Assembly (NCBI RefSeq): GCF_002567005.1
Contig: NZ_NUZU01000039.1
Location: 62,001 to 126,000 of the forward strand
Length of the DNA stretch: 64,000 nt
From: Bacillus sp. AFS073361
GTDB lineage: Bacteria > Bacillota > Bacilli > Bacillales > Cytobacillaceae
Reading direction: 5' to 3'
Every line of letters begins with the position of its first letter. The stretch's first letter is position 1. Below the pieces are notes generated by a model. It was not told the origin of the DNA. It searched no databases and saw nothing but the letters and a program-made list of their open reading frames with translations. The translations under genes were made by a program, and so were the position numbers. Shown here piece after piece: positions 1-8,645 of this stretch.

Positions 1-353
1 ATAATCAAGATTCCTACTAATAGCATAATTATTTTAGGGATAAGTTGATTGACTTGAAATAAATCAAAAACAGTTCCTAACCAAAAATCAACTAATGAAC
101 CTATGATTATTATCGTTAGAAGTGAAAGAAGATCAGGTCTTTTCTTTAATAAGAGAGAGACCACTATGACTAAAAAAGCCCCATCAATCATTACCCATTT
201 TCCTACTGATAAACCTACCTTTTCAGTTAAGGCGACATTAAGAGCATCCCATGCACCAACACCAATATCCGCCACTTCAATGGTCATACAGACACCAAAA
301 GTCATAATAGTAAGTCCAAAAATGAAAAATAAAAACCGAATTAATAGTCTCAT
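1..353 (-). CDS. YczE/YitT-like integral membrane protein (partial)
   Basis: This gene runs off the left edge, so only the first 117 codons are seen. The start is ATG at 351-353, preceded by an AAGGAG site on the minus strand. The product is very hydrophobic, with an N-terminal membrane segment, then a loop containing GVGAWDALNVALTEKVGLSVGKW and at least two more membrane segments. This G-x-G-x-WD pattern followed by a short helix resembles the YczE (COG2364) / YitT family of uncharacterised Bacillus membrane proteins. Function is unknown. The family call is by eye and moderately sure; the remainder lies outside the window. Confidence 0.6.
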   Translation of the reverse strand, partial: MRLLIRFLFFIFGLTIMTFGVCMTIEVADIGVGAWDALNVALTEKVGLSVGKWVMIDGAFLVIVVSLLLKKRPDLLSLLTIIIIGSLVDFWLGTVFDLFQVNQLIPKIIMLLVGILI

Positions 354-406
354 TAGTCGCTCCTTAAAGTTAAGAAAAAAGTAACACAATTGTAATATTC
401 AGAACA

Positions 407-435
407 TTTACAAAATTAAAATTAAATACTATAAT
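407..435 (+). promoter_or_regulatory. Strong sigma-A promoter
   Basis: TTTACA at 407-412 and a perfect TATAAT at 430-435 are separated by 17 bases. Transcription would start near 442 and run to the hairpin at 697-735, with no long reading frame between them. Confidence 0.6.
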
Positions 436-576
436 ATACTTAACTTATAAACAAAGGAGGGCCGTAATCAATCTGCTTCCATTACTTATTATCCATAAGG
501 AGGTTGGGATTCCCGTCTTATATGAGATTCAACACTCGTGTTCATGTATCTAAATAAACATGAAGGTTGGTGATTG

Positions 577-666
577 ATGTCCCAAAGAAAAGCGATTGAT
601 TTTTACCCTACTAAATGGTTATTTTATCATAATAGCCCAAGCTTGACGATTAACCCAGTACATTGA
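577..666 (+). CDS. Candidate 29-residue small protein
   Basis: ATG at 577 opens a 29-codon frame, MSQRKAIDFYPTKW followed by LFYHNSPSLTINPVH, ending at TGA 664-666. The upstream AAGGTTGGTG is a weak ribosome site. It sits inside the short promoter-to-terminator unit, which is the main reason to list it. No family is recognised and it may be chance. Confidence 0.25.
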   Translation: MSQRKAIDFYPTKWLFYHNSPSLTINPVH

Positions 667-696
667 AGAATGGAAATGAAACTTAAATTTAATAAT

Positions 697-735
697 AAAG
701 ACTCTATGCCACCGGGCTTAGAGTCTTTATTTTTT
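697..735 (+). terminator. Bidirectional terminator
   Basis: The 10-bp perfect stem AAAGACTCTA/TAGAGTCTTT with a short inner stem is followed by ATTTTTT on the plus strand. On the minus strand it follows the yfkE stop codon, so it can end both units. Confidence 0.75.
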
Positions 736-742
736 ACAATAA

Positions 743-1798
743 CTAGAGTAAGTAGAAGCCAATTCCCATAATCAAATAGGCAGCGAGTAGTGTTAACCCT
801 TCGAACCAATTGGATTCACCGTCGTTCGAGATAACAATCATAAGGAGTACCGATGACACCATCGCAATTAGCTCTTGCCAGCTAAATAGCAGTGGCATAG
901 TAGTATCAAAGAAAAGTGATACAAGCACAAGAACAGGTAATACGAACATGGCCACCTGCAATGTAGAACCAATCGCAATTTCAACGGCAATATCCATTTT
1001 GTTTTTAAATGCCATGACAATGGCAGATGCATGTTCGGCTGCATTCCCTACTATAGCCACGATAATGACACCGATAAACAATTCAGACCAACCAAGTGTT
1101 TCTCCTACATACTCAAACGTATGAACTAGGCGCTCGGAAATGTAAGCTACTGCTATTGTTGCAATGAAAAGAACAGCAATGGCTCTCCCTTTTCCCCATT
1201 CTGGTTCTTCTTCTTCATGTGCGACTTTTTCAGTACTAGGCTGGTATACGCCTCGATGGGTAACCAACTTAAAAAATAAGGCGGCCAGATAAAGGATGAT
1301 CAAAATGACTGAAATCCCAATACTTAAGGAAAGAGTTTTTGTCTCATTCATATTAATAGAAAAAACTTCAGGGATAACAAAAGCAATGATAACCGCAAAC
1401 ATCAACAACCCTGAATTATGCCTAGCATCGTAGACATTAAATGATTGACGCTTAAATTTTAAGCCCCCTATAAAGAACGAAAGCCCGGCCACAAGTAGTA
1501 AGTTTCCTAACACGGAACCTGTTAGTGAGGCGAGAACAATTCCAACAAGCCCGGCTTTCAACGAAAAGATTGAAATAATAAGTTCGACTGCATTTCCGAA
1601 GGTTGCATTTAACAGTCCGCCAATCCGCGGCCCCGCAACAATTGCTAGACTTTCAGTTGCCCTTCCCATATAACTGGCAAGTGCCACGATTGTTAAGCAG
1701 TAGATAATAAATAAAACAATATTTGACCAATGCAACAGTGAGCCAATAACGGACAGCGGCACTCCAATGAATGTCATAAGCATAAAAATCCTGTTCAC
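743..1798 (-). CDS. yfkE: Ca2+/H+ antiporter, CAX family
   Basis: A 351-residue membrane protein predicted to exchange cytoplasmic Ca2+ for protons across the cell membrane. It has about 11 hydrophobic segments. The two CAX alpha-repeats are visible: GNAVE with its flanking segment near residues 68-72 and a second GNAAEHASAI in the C-terminal half, separated by an acidic loop (HEEEEPEWGKG), as in ChaA/YfkE. The GTG start at 1796-1798 has a GGAGGG site at good distance. The next gene, on the opposite strand, is yfkF-like, as in B. subtilis, which supports the name. Confidence 0.85.
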   Translation of the reverse strand: MNRIFMLMTFIGVPLSVIGSLLHWSNIVLFIIYCLTIVALASYMGRATESLAIVAGPRIGGLLNATFGNAVELIISIFSLKAGLVGIVLASLTGSVLGNLLLVAGLSFFIGGLKFKRQSFNVYDARHNSGLLMFAVIIAFVIPEVFSINMNETKTLSLSIGISVILIILYLAALFFKLVTHRGVYQPSTEKVAHEEEEPEWGKGRAIAVLFIATIAVAYISERLVHTFEYVGETLGWSELFIGVIIVAIVGNAAEHASAIVMAFKNKMDIAVEIAIGSTLQVAMFVLPVLVLVSLFFDTTMPLLFSWQELIAMVSSVLLMIVISNDGESNWFEGLTLLAAYLIMGIGFYLL

Positions 1799-1996
1799 CG
1801 TATTCCCTCCATATTCTTTTTATATAATGAGGATATTTTCTATTAGGCTTTTCCTTTTGTTCCTTAATTTACCTAAAATTACCCCAATTGTCTAGGGTCG
1901 AAACTTTCCTCTTGCATAAGCACGTTTTTCTCGTTACCATTATTTAGGAGATATTAAATCTTCTATGAATGAAAATTGTAGAATTGAGGAAGTTCT

Positions 1997-3175
1997 ATGA
2001 ATAAAACTAATCTGCGATTTTGGATCCTTGTTAGTATCGTTGCGATTTCTGGGTTTTCGCAAGGAATGTTGCTGCCTCTCATCGCTGTAATTTTTGAGAA
2101 AGGTGGGGTATCCCCTTCATTAAATGGTTTAAATGCGACCGCACTTTATATCGGAATTCTCCTTGTATCTCCTTTCATGGAAATGCCTCTTAGAAAATAC
2201 GGTTATAAACCAGTGATTATTTATGGCGGAGGACTCGTCATCGTTTCACTAGCTCTATTTCCTATCTGGGAGACGTTTTGGTTTTGGTTTGCCCTCCGGC
2301 TACTAATTGGAATAGGTGACCATTCCCTCCATTTCGCCACACAGACTTGGATTACCTCATCAGCTCCTGCTGATAAGCGAGGACGAAATATTTCTCTATA
2401 TGGATTATTTTTTGGAATTGGTTTTGCCAGTGGACCACTTATGACACCATTAGTTAATGTAAATCAATCTCTGCCTTTTATTGTCTCCTCAATCCTTTGT
2501 TTTATTGGCTGGATTTTTGTATTTATGCTTAAAAACGAACGACCTGAACAAGAAGTTGGTATCAATTCCTTCCTATCGACCATTAAACAGTTTAAGAAGG
2601 CTTTAAAATATGGATGGGTTGCTTTCCTTCCGCCATTTTCTTATGGTTTTTTAGAATCCTCCTTAAATGGCAGTTTTCCTGTCTATGCCTTAAGAATGGA
2701 TATAAACGTCACCAATGTTTCCATGTTGTTGACTGCATTTGCCTCCGGCAGTATTATTACCTCACTACCTCTAGGAATTTTGAGTGATAAGTATGGCCGG
2801 CGTAATATTTTAATAACGATCCTTTTTCTTGGATTTTTTAGCTTTACTGCTGCAATCTTCCTTGAACACTCTTTTATTGGACTGTTTGTCGTTTTTCTTA
2901 TTTCTGGAATGGTTGTTGGTTCAACTTTCTCTCTAGGGATCAGCTACATGACAGATTTACTTCCAAAAACTCTTCTACCGACCGGCAATTTGTTATGCGG
3001 GATATTTTTCAGTCTCGGCAGTTTAAGCGGTCCCATCATTGGAGGTTTGTTTATTAAATTCGTTGAAAATGTGAGTTTCTTCTATATCATTAGTACGATG
3101 CTCTTAACCTTATCAATTATCATCTTCACATTTGGTAAGAAGACTAATTTAGTATTTAAGCAACAAAGTTCGTAA
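1997..3175 (+). CDS. yfkF: MFS transporter, YfkF-like
   Basis: A 392-residue, 12-segment major facilitator. Both halves show the family loop after segment 2; the second reads DKYGRRNILI and the first is degenerate (MPLRKYGYKP). The substrate cannot be read from the sequence. Length and position beside the CAX antiporter, with yfkH, yfkK and mapB following, match YfkF of B. subtilis, an uncharacterised putative exporter. The ATG start has a GAGGAAG site 4 bases upstream. A factor-independent terminator follows at 3259, so it is probably monocistronic. Confidence 0.75.
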   Translation: MNKTNLRFWILVSIVAISGFSQGMLLPLIAVIFEKGGVSPSLNGLNATALYIGILLVSPFMEMPLRKYGYKPVIIYGGGLVIVSLALFPIWETFWFWFALRLLIGIGDHSLHFATQTWITSSAPADKRGRNISLYGLFFGIGFASGPLMTPLVNVNQSLPFIVSSILCFIGWIFVFMLKNERPEQEVGINSFLSTIKQFKKALKYGWVAFLPPFSYGFLESSLNGSFPVYALRMDINVTNVSMLLTAFASGSIITSLPLGILSDKYGRRNILITILFLGFFSFTAAIFLEHSFIGLFVVFLISGMVVGSTFSLGISYMTDLLPKTLLPTGNLLCGIFFSLGSLSGPIIGGLFIKFVENVSFFYIISTMLLTLSIIIFTFGKKTNLVFKQQSS

Positions 3176-3258
3176 CAGGATAATTATGGAGCAAATTCAT
3201 ATCTTATGCATAAAATATGTGGTAAGATAACCATAAATAGAAACCCTATAAAGATTGT

Positions 3259-3296
3259 GCTGTCATCCTTTTGATGACAGCTTTCGTATTTTTTAA
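3259..3296 (+). terminator. Intrinsic terminator after yfkF
   Basis: A perfect 9-bp stem GCTGTCATC/GATGACAGC with a 5-base loop, followed by TTTCGTATTTTTT. Confidence 0.8.
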
Positions 3297-3307
3297 GGGT
3301 ATTGACT

Positions 3308-3324
3308 TTGATTATTCTTATCAA
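3308..3324 (+). promoter_or_regulatory. Fur-family operator-like palindrome
   Basis: TTGATTATTCTTATCAA contains a 15-mer that differs from the 7-1-7 Fur consensus TGATAATnATTATCA at two positions and from the PerR consensus at four. It follows a TTGACT (3302-3307) and ends about 25 bases before the ATPase start codon, where a repressor could block transcription. No good -10 hexamer is seen, so the promoter itself is uncertain. Confidence 0.45.
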
Positions 3325-3349
3325 TTAGCAATCGGAGGGGGGAAAATTA

Positions 3350-5263
3350 GTGAGTTCCGAAGCAAAGGCACTAACAAAGAGTATGAACAAATTAAAGCTA
3401 TTCGAGAAAATCAAACCACATGCAGAATTAATTGCAGCAGGCCTAAGCGGTGGCTTTATTGCAGCTGGCTGGTTATTTGACAAGTATGGAAATGGTGCTG
3501 ATTCCATTATTGCTTACCTGCTGGCATTTGTAATTGGTGGTTTCGCCAAGGCAAAAGAAGGCATTGAGGCTACCTACGAAAATAAGGAATTAAACGTAGA
3601 AATGTTAATGATTTTTGCAGCAATTGGATCCGCCATAATTGGGTATTGGACAGAGGGTGCCATGTTAATTTTTATTTTTGCCGTAAGTGGTGCACTCGAA
3701 ACGTATACAATGAATAAAAGCCATAAAGAAATCTCCTCTTTAATGAAACTGCAGCCAGAAGAGGCTTTGCTCATCTCAGACGGCAGTGAAAAGAGAGTTC
3801 CTGTTTCAATGCTTCATATCGGAGATCTGATTTTAATAAAGCCCGGTGAGCGGATTCCATCTGACGGGATGATTATCAAAGGACAAACCAATATTGACGA
3901 GGCTGCTATTACTGGTGAATCTATGCCAGTATCCAAAGGTGATAAGGAGGATGTTTTTGCAGGAACTGTAAACATGACAGGCTCCATTACTGTTCAAGTG
4001 ACAAAAGCGAGCCATGACACTCTTTTTCAAAAGATTATTCAGCTCGTACAATCGGCTCAAAGCGAAAAATCTCCTTCACAACTTTTTATTGAACGCTTCG
4101 AAGGAACCTATGTTAAACTGGTCCTTTCTGTTGTGTTTTTGATGTTTTTTCTCCCGCACTTTATTTTAGGTTGGAGTTGGCAAGAAGCCTTTTATCGAGC
4201 GATGATCTTATTGGTGGTTGCTTCACCATGTGCACTTGTTGCTTCCATCATGCCCGCAACATTATCGGCCATTTCCAATGGAGCGCGACGTGGAATCCTG
4301 GTAAAAGGCGGGGTTCACCTAGAGAATTTAAGCCATTTAGGTGCCATTGCATTTGATAAAACCGGTACATTGACAAAAGGCAACCCAGAAGTGACGGAAG
4401 TGATTGTAAAGGATGGACTTGATAAGGATGCCCTGATTTGGAAGGCAGCTTCGATTGAAAGCCATTCTAACCATCCACTGGCAACGGCAATTGTGAAATA
4501 TGTAAAATCAAACCTTAACAAAGAACTCCTTCATCCGGACAGTCTTGAAGATATACCAGGATGGGGTGTTAAGGCTACCATAAACGGGGAGAATTGGAAG
4601 ATTGGTAAAGCAGCCTTTGTAAACCAAGAACTAATTGAAAAGTTTGCGGATGGAAAGATTAAAGAACTTGCTGCTCATGGAAATACACTTGTATTTATTA
4701 AAATCGACGGCGAGTTATGTGCAGTAATTGCCATGAAAGACGTTGTTCGTGAGGAGACTAAACTTGCGATTGATCACCTGAAAAAGCAAGGGATCCGTAC
4801 GGTTATGCTGACAGGTGATAGTGAAAAAACGGCACGCGCAATTGCCTCAGAAAGTCATGTGGATGAATTTTTTGCGGAATGCTTACCAGAGGTAAAAGTC
4901 GAAAAATTGAAGAAGTTAAGAACAAAATATGAAACCGTAGCAATGGTGGGTGACGGAATCAATGATGCACCTGCACTTGCTATTGCCAATGTTGGTATTG
5001 CCATGGGTGGTGGAACTGACGTTGCTCTTGAAACCGCGGATATTGTCCTAATGAAAAATGATTTGCCTCGAATTGCTGAGGCCATTGATCTTTCTAAACG
5101 AATGAATAAAATCATTAAACAGAATGTTATTTTCTCGATAACTGTTATCATGGTTTTGATTTCGTCAAACTTCTTCCAGATCCTTGATTTGCCATTTGGA
5201 GTCATTGGTCATGAAGGCAGTACAATCTTAGTTATTCTAAACAGCCTGCGATTACTTAAATAA
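3350..5263 (+). CDS. P1B-4-type heavy-metal efflux ATPase
   Basis: A 637-residue P-type ATPase that should export a divalent transition metal such as Fe2+, Co2+ or Zn2+ at the cost of ATP. Visible motifs are TGES (188-191, actuator), SPC (292-294, metal-binding membrane helix), DKTGT (336-340, phosphorylated Asp336), MLTGD and GDGINDAPAL (hinge). SPC in place of CPC together with HEGST at 621-625 near the C-terminus marks subgroup P1B-4, which includes the Fe(II) exporters FrvA and PfeT. There is no N-terminal CxxC metal-binding domain. The start is GTG 3350 behind GGAGGGGGG. The Fur-like palindrome upstream favours iron as the signal; the substrate remains an inference. Confidence 0.85.
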   Translation: MSSEAKALTKSMNKLKLFEKIKPHAELIAAGLSGGFIAAGWLFDKYGNGADSIIAYLLAFVIGGFAKAKEGIEATYENKELNVEMLMIFAAIGSAIIGYWTEGAMLIFIFAVSGALETYTMNKSHKEISSLMKLQPEEALLISDGSEKRVPVSMLHIGDLILIKPGERIPSDGMIIKGQTNIDEAAITGESMPVSKGDKEDVFAGTVNMTGSITVQVTKASHDTLFQKIIQLVQSAQSEKSPSQLFIERFEGTYVKLVLSVVFLMFFLPHFILGWSWQEAFYRAMILLVVASPCALVASIMPATLSAISNGARRGILVKGGVHLENLSHLGAIAFDKTGTLTKGNPEVTEVIVKDGLDKDALIWKAASIESHSNHPLATAIVKYVKSNLNKELLHPDSLEDIPGWGVKATINGENWKIGKAAFVNQELIEKFADGKIKELAAHGNTLVFIKIDGELCAVIAMKDVVREETKLAIDHLKKQGIRTVMLTGDSEKTARAIASESHVDEFFAECLPEVKVEKLKKLRTKYETVAMVGDGINDAPALAIANVGIAMGGGTDVALETADIVLMKNDLPRIAEAIDLSKRMNKIIKQNVIFSITVIMVLISSNFFQILDLPFGVIGHEGSTILVILNSLRLLK

Positions 5264-5300
5264 TTACACTAGCTGCTGGGCACTGGAGCTGGATTAAAAA

Positions 5301-5327
5301 ACCGGATGAACATTCATCCGGTCTTTT
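5301..5327. terminator. Bidirectional terminator
   Basis: ACCGGATGA/TCATCCGGT stem with a 4-base loop, flanked by AAAAAA on one side and CTTTTT on the other. It lies between the ATPase gene (plus) and the 34-residue gene (minus). The preceding 5265-5292 resembles the right end of the dispersed repeat found at 9741. Confidence 0.75.
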
Positions 5328-5349
5328 TGTTTATATGAAGAAAAACTCA

Positions 5350-5454
5350 TTAGTGATAACCATTAGAACCGTTTGCTGAACCGGAAGTTTTATTTCCTTT
5401 GCTTCCTTTACCCTTTTGCTTTGTACCGCCATCTTTTTTTGTTTTCTTTGTCAT
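5350..5454 (-). CDS. Lys/Gly-rich 34-residue protein
   Basis: The ATG at 5452-5454 has an excellent AAGGAGG site 8 bases upstream, so this start is preferred over the longer in-frame ORF reaching 5535. The product begins MTKKTKKDGGTKQKGKG and ends SANGSNGYH; it is highly basic, rich in Lys, Gly and Ser, and has no membrane segment. Similar tiny basic proteins are common in Bacillus, some of them spore-associated, but no family is recognised here. It follows yfkH on the same strand. Confidence 0.6.
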   Translation of the reverse strand: MTKKTKKDGGTKQKGKGSKGNKTSGSANGSNGYH

Positions 5455-5528
5455 AATAAGAACCTCCTTGGTGAAAGTAGCCTGCCTCCTTAGTTTGAAC
5501 AGATAGGCAAGTTTCATGACGGTAACTA

Positions 5529-6365
5529 TTAGCAATTCTTTCGGTTTTTTTCACTATAAAAGGCATTGATTTCTCCACCTAAAATAATAATAAATGCCGA
5601 TATATACAACCAAATCATTAAGACAATGATTGCCCCAATACTGCCGTAGGTTAACGAATAATTACTGATATTTCCTACGTAAAATGTTAATCCGATTGAG
5701 GAAACAATCCAGCCGACTGTTGCAAACGCGGCACCTGGGAAGGCGCTTCGGCATTTTAATTTTACATTTGGCGCAATCCAATACAACCCTGTAAAAATAA
5801 GGAACAAAATAATTGCACTAACAAGCCAACTTAATGCATTCCAGAGCTTAATAAATTCTGTGGTGTAGCCCAATTGAGAGAATAAAAAAATACCTATTTC
5901 TCTTCCAAATACTGGGAGAATAATTGCAAGAATTAATACCAGGATCATCCCAAATGTTAATAAAATAGCCATTCCCCTTGAAACAATAAATGAACGGCTT
6001 TCCTTGACATTATATGCCTTATTAAATGCCTTAACGATTGCATTTATTCCGTTCGATGCCGACCAAATGGTTCCAATGATCCCGAACGAAAGCAAACTCC
6101 CATTCCGATGGTTCATGATATCATGAACATTTTTCTCAATTAAATCCATGGCCTCGCTTGGTGCAAAATCTCTTACTATTCCGAGCATATCCTGATGTGG
6201 AATCGGAAAATAAGGAAGAAGTGTAAATAAAACAATCAGGAGCGGAAATAAGGATAATAGAAAATAATAGGCCAACTGCGCACTTAAGCCTGGCAGGTCA
6301 TCTTCATCGATCCTATGCCAAAGTAATCGTAGTAGAGACGAGCGGACATTTCCTCCCTTTTCCAT
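5529..6365 (-). CDS. yfkH: YihY/UPF0761 family membrane protein
   Basis: A 278-residue protein of the YihY family, once called ribonuclease BN but now treated as an integral membrane protein of unknown role. It has about six membrane segments and the family's N-terminal pattern LSAQLAYYFLLSLFPLLIVL and the central GIIGTIWSASNGINAI. The ATG at 6363-6365 follows AAAGGAGG. It lies 13 bases downstream of the YtxH gene and is likely cotranscribed. It corresponds to yfkH of B. subtilis by neighbourhood. Confidence 0.8.
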   Translation of the reverse strand: MEKGGNVRSSLLRLLWHRIDEDDLPGLSAQLAYYFLLSLFPLLIVLFTLLPYFPIPHQDMLGIVRDFAPSEAMDLIEKNVHDIMNHRNGSLLSFGIIGTIWSASNGINAIVKAFNKAYNVKESRSFIVSRGMAILLTFGMILVLILAIILPVFGREIGIFLFSQLGYTTEFIKLWNALSWLVSAIILFLIFTGLYWIAPNVKLKCRSAFPGAAFATVGWIVSSIGLTFYVGNISNYSLTYGSIGAIIVLMIWLYISAFIIILGGEINAFYSEKNRKNC

Positions 6366-6378
6366 CTACATCCTCCTT

Positions 6379-6750
6379 TTAATCAATTTTATCTTCCTCG
6401 ACTGCCACTTCCTCTAAAAGAAGCGCCTCATCATCCTTCGAGAAAGTATCCTTCGTTTCTTTTATCATGTCAGTTACCTGAGGTGTTAATTCGCGTAATT
6501 CTACTACCTTATCTGTGATAAAGGAGATATCTTCATTAACCTGCTTTACGGTTGTCTTGACTTTTTCAGCTGTTTCCTTAACTTTCTCCGCAATTTCACC
6601 AGGATTTCTAAAAACATAGGTAAGTCTTGATGTGTTTTTTTGTACGTTTGCTTTCATCACTTCACGTGTTTGTTTATCTAAAAGGCTAATGGCCCCGCCA
6701 GCAATGGCCCCGAGTATCATTCCGCGCCAAAATTGGTTTTTCTGTGTCAT
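6379..6750 (-). CDS. YtxH-domain small membrane protein
   Basis: The preferred start is ATG 6748-6750, with AAAGGAG 7 bases upstream, giving 123 residues; the frame stays open to 6888 but without a better site. After MTQKNQFWRG comes one Gly/Ala-rich membrane segment (MILGAIAGGAISLL) and then a long charged, heptad-like helix (AEKVKETAEKVKTTVKQV). This layout is the YtxH family, linked in Bacillus to general stress. No catalytic residues are seen. Confidence 0.7.
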   Translation of the reverse strand: MTQKNQFWRGMILGAIAGGAISLLDKQTREVMKANVQKNTSRLTYVFRNPGEIAEKVKETAEKVKTTVKQVNEDISFITDKVVELRELTPQVTDMIKETKDTFSKDDEALLLEEVAVEEDKID

Positions 6751-6943
6751 GTTAACGTCTCCTTTAATCCTTGTTATTATCAATAGTACCCCATGTAAAA
6801 AATACCAAAACCTGCATATTTTTATTTTCCTAGATAGACGGAGTGCATGCAAGTCCATATTCTCTTTTAATGATTTTTTTATTGACATATAATTTCTTAC
6901 ATGAAAAGATGAACATAATAATTATTCGGAAAGGATGACCGAA

Positions 6944-7168
6944 ATGAATTTATCTGAAAAGTCGATTGAAAATGTTGAATTTATGATTGAACAAATAAAG
7001 GAAAAGTTAAAAGTCTTGAACCTTGGTGCGATTAAACCTTCACACTTTGATGAAGAAATGTACGAGGAACTGAAAGAGATTTATGATATGGTCCAAAGAA
7101 AAAATTCGTTTAGTCCTAATGAAATGCAAGCATTAGTTGAAGAACTTGGAAGCCTTCGAAAGAAATAA
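6944..7168 (+). CDS. yfkK: DUF1128 protein, YfkK-like
   Basis: A 74-residue soluble helical protein (from MNLSEKSIENV) of the DUF1128/YfkK family, function unknown. ATG 6944 is chosen because AAAGGA lies 8 bases before it; the in-frame ATG at 6935 overlaps that site. The family signature FSPNEMQALVEELGSLRKK ends the protein. A hairpin at 7174 ends the unit. The same neighbours (yfkH, mapB) occur in B. subtilis. Confidence 0.8.
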   Translation: MNLSEKSIENVEFMIEQIKEKLKVLNLGAIKPSHFDEEMYEELKEIYDMVQRKNSFSPNEMQALVEELGSLRKK

Positions 7169-7173
7169 AGCGA

Positions 7174-7204
7174 AAACCCGTTATGCACATAACGGGTTTG
7201 TTTG
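7174..7204. terminator. Bidirectional terminator between yfkK and mapB
   Basis: An 11-bp stem AAACCCGTTAT/ATAACGGGTTT with a GCAC loop. Both arms give T-rich tails, serving the converging genes. Confidence 0.8.
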
Positions 7205-7207
7205 TTG

Positions 7208-7957
7208 TTAATCTTGTTCAGTTAAGATGACAGTCCCTTCTTTGGTAATGGCAAGGGTATGCTCGTATTGGGCTGAATATTTTCCATCAATAGTTCTTGC
7301 CGTCCAGCCATTGAGATCCATTTTTGTTTGATATCGTCCTACATTAACCATGGGCTCGATTGTAAAGACCATCCCTTCTTTGATTCTTGCCCCTTTGCCT
7401 GGCAGTCCATAATGAGGAACATCCGGTTTCTCATGAATTACTGCGCCAATTCCGTGGCCAATAAAATCTCTTACAACCGAAAATCCTTCGCTTTCAACAT
7501 ATTTTTGAATTGCGTGCCCAATGTCTCCGATTCGATTACCGACAACGGCCTGTTCAATCCCTTTATACAGCGCTTCTTTTGTTACTTTTAATAAACGCTC
7601 AGTTTCCTCTGATACGTCTCCAACTGCATAGGACCAGGCAGAATCCGCTAGCGCACCGTTGTAATTAACAACCATGTCTACCGTCACAATATCCCCTTCG
7701 TTTAAAGGTTCTTTCCTTGGAAAGCCGTGGCATATTTCGTCATTTATACTTGCACATGTCGCATATTCATAGCCCTTATAGCCTTTTTGTTCTGGAGTCG
7801 CACCTTTTTTCTTAAGAAATTCTTCCACAAAGGCATCAATTTCCCAAGTGGTAATACCTGGTTTAATCAATTTAGCTATTTCTTTATGACAGGCAGCTAG
7901 AATTTCCCCTGCCTTTTTCATTGCTTCTATTTCACGTTGTGATTTAAGGACAATCAT
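7208..7957 (-). CDS. mapB: Methionine aminopeptidase, type I
   Basis: A 249-residue cytoplasmic metalloprotease that removes N-terminal Met from nascent proteins. The pita-bread fold ligands are visible: Asp in VDMVVNYNGALADSAW (two Asp), His in GHGIG, Glu in FTIEPMV and Glu in QYEHTLAIT. Length and neighbourhood match MapB (YflG) of B. subtilis, the second isoenzyme, rather than the map gene of the ribosomal cluster. The ATG at 7955-7957 follows GGAAGGGG. The 270 bases up to sinR show no clear element. Confidence 0.9.
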   Translation of the reverse strand: MIVLKSQREIEAMKKAGEILAACHKEIAKLIKPGITTWEIDAFVEEFLKKKGATPEQKGYKGYEYATCASINDEICHGFPRKEPLNEGDIVTVDMVVNYNGALADSAWSYAVGDVSEETERLLKVTKEALYKGIEQAVVGNRIGDIGHAIQKYVESEGFSVVRDFIGHGIGAVIHEKPDVPHYGLPGKGARIKEGMVFTIEPMVNVGRYQTKMDLNGWTARTIDGKYSAQYEHTLAITKEGTVILTEQD

Positions 7958-8227
7958 TATTGTAGGGTCCCCTTCCTTTTTATTTATTTTTATGTATGCA
8001 AATCAAAATTGTTATTCGACTAAAAACATACCACTAATAAATTATAAAACATGCCGCAATAGGCAACACTTTTAATATAACTCTATCCTGATATTTTTTC
8101 AAAAATACTTTATCTATATTATTTCATAAAGTACATATTTTCCTTATTAATTTGTTCTTAATATGGTGCTTTCTTATTCTTTTTGATAGAATTAATGTAG
8201 AGTGAATAATAATTGGGTGTGAGACAA

Positions 8228-8554
8228 ATGATTGGTGATCGCGTAAAAAAATTTCGCTTAGATAGAAAGATGTCACTTTCCGAACTTGCTGCTCAAGCAG
8301 GTGTGGCTAAATCTTATTTAAGTAACCTTGAAAATAACAAACAAGAGAATCCTTCTATAAAGTTTCTAGAAAAAATCGCTGTTGTTTTAAATATTCCTGT
8401 GGATCACTTGATACATGAAGAGATTAATAAAGAGGAACTAGATATTGATTGGATGAATCTAGTCAAGGACGCAATGAATTCGGGCGTTTCTAAGGAACAA
8501 TTTCGAGATTTCCTTGAATTTAACAAATGGCGAATTAATCAAAATGATAAGTAG
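8228..8554 (+). CDS. sinR: SinR-type biofilm master repressor
   Basis: A 108-residue XRE-family DNA-binding protein. Residues 1-65 are the helix-turn-helix (MSLSELAAQAGVAKSYLSNLE), ending in LEKIAVVLNIPVDHLI. Residues about 75-105 (IDWMNLVKDAMNSGVSKEQFRDFL) match the C-terminal SinR helical hook used for tetramer formation and SinI binding. In B. subtilis SinR represses matrix operons. ATG 8228 fits SinR's MIG start; the upstream TTG at 8213 is less likely. A SinI-like gene faces it. Confidence 0.85.
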   Translation: MIGDRVKKFRLDRKMSLSELAAQAGVAKSYLSNLENNKQENPSIKFLEKIAVVLNIPVDHLIHEEINKEELDIDWMNLVKDAMNSGVSKEQFRDFLEFNKWRINQNDK

Positions 8555-8580
8555 AAATAAAACAATCTTATTGAAAAAGA

Positions 8581-8620
8581 AAAGCATTCTACAAAAAAGT
8601 TATTTTTGTGTAGAATGCTT
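8581..8620. terminator. Terminator between sinR and the SinI-like gene
   Basis: A 13-bp stem AAAGCATTCTACA/TGTAGAATGCTTT followed by TTTTTT. It ends sinR and lies 26 bases beyond the stop of the converging gene. Confidence 0.8.
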
Positions 8621-8645
8621 TTTTTGTACTTCCTTGTGTGTCTTA

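Larger units (their letters stand above)
442..735 (+). other. Short transcription unit without a clear large ORF
   Basis: This stretch between the yczE-like gene and yfkE has its own promoter and terminator. It holds two ribosome-binding-like sites (AAAGGAGGG near 453 and AAGGAGG near 497). A frame from about 468 reads LLPLLIIHKEVGIPVLYEI and looks protein-like, but has no ATG, GTG or TTG start. It could be a small RNA, a decayed gene, or the template of the 29-residue ORF at 577-666. No known riboswitch class was recognised. Confidence 0.35.

Noticed and set aside
442..735. A yybP-ykoY or other known riboswitch before yfkE
   Set aside because: The unit is on the opposite strand to yfkE and the conserved loops of known classes were not found.
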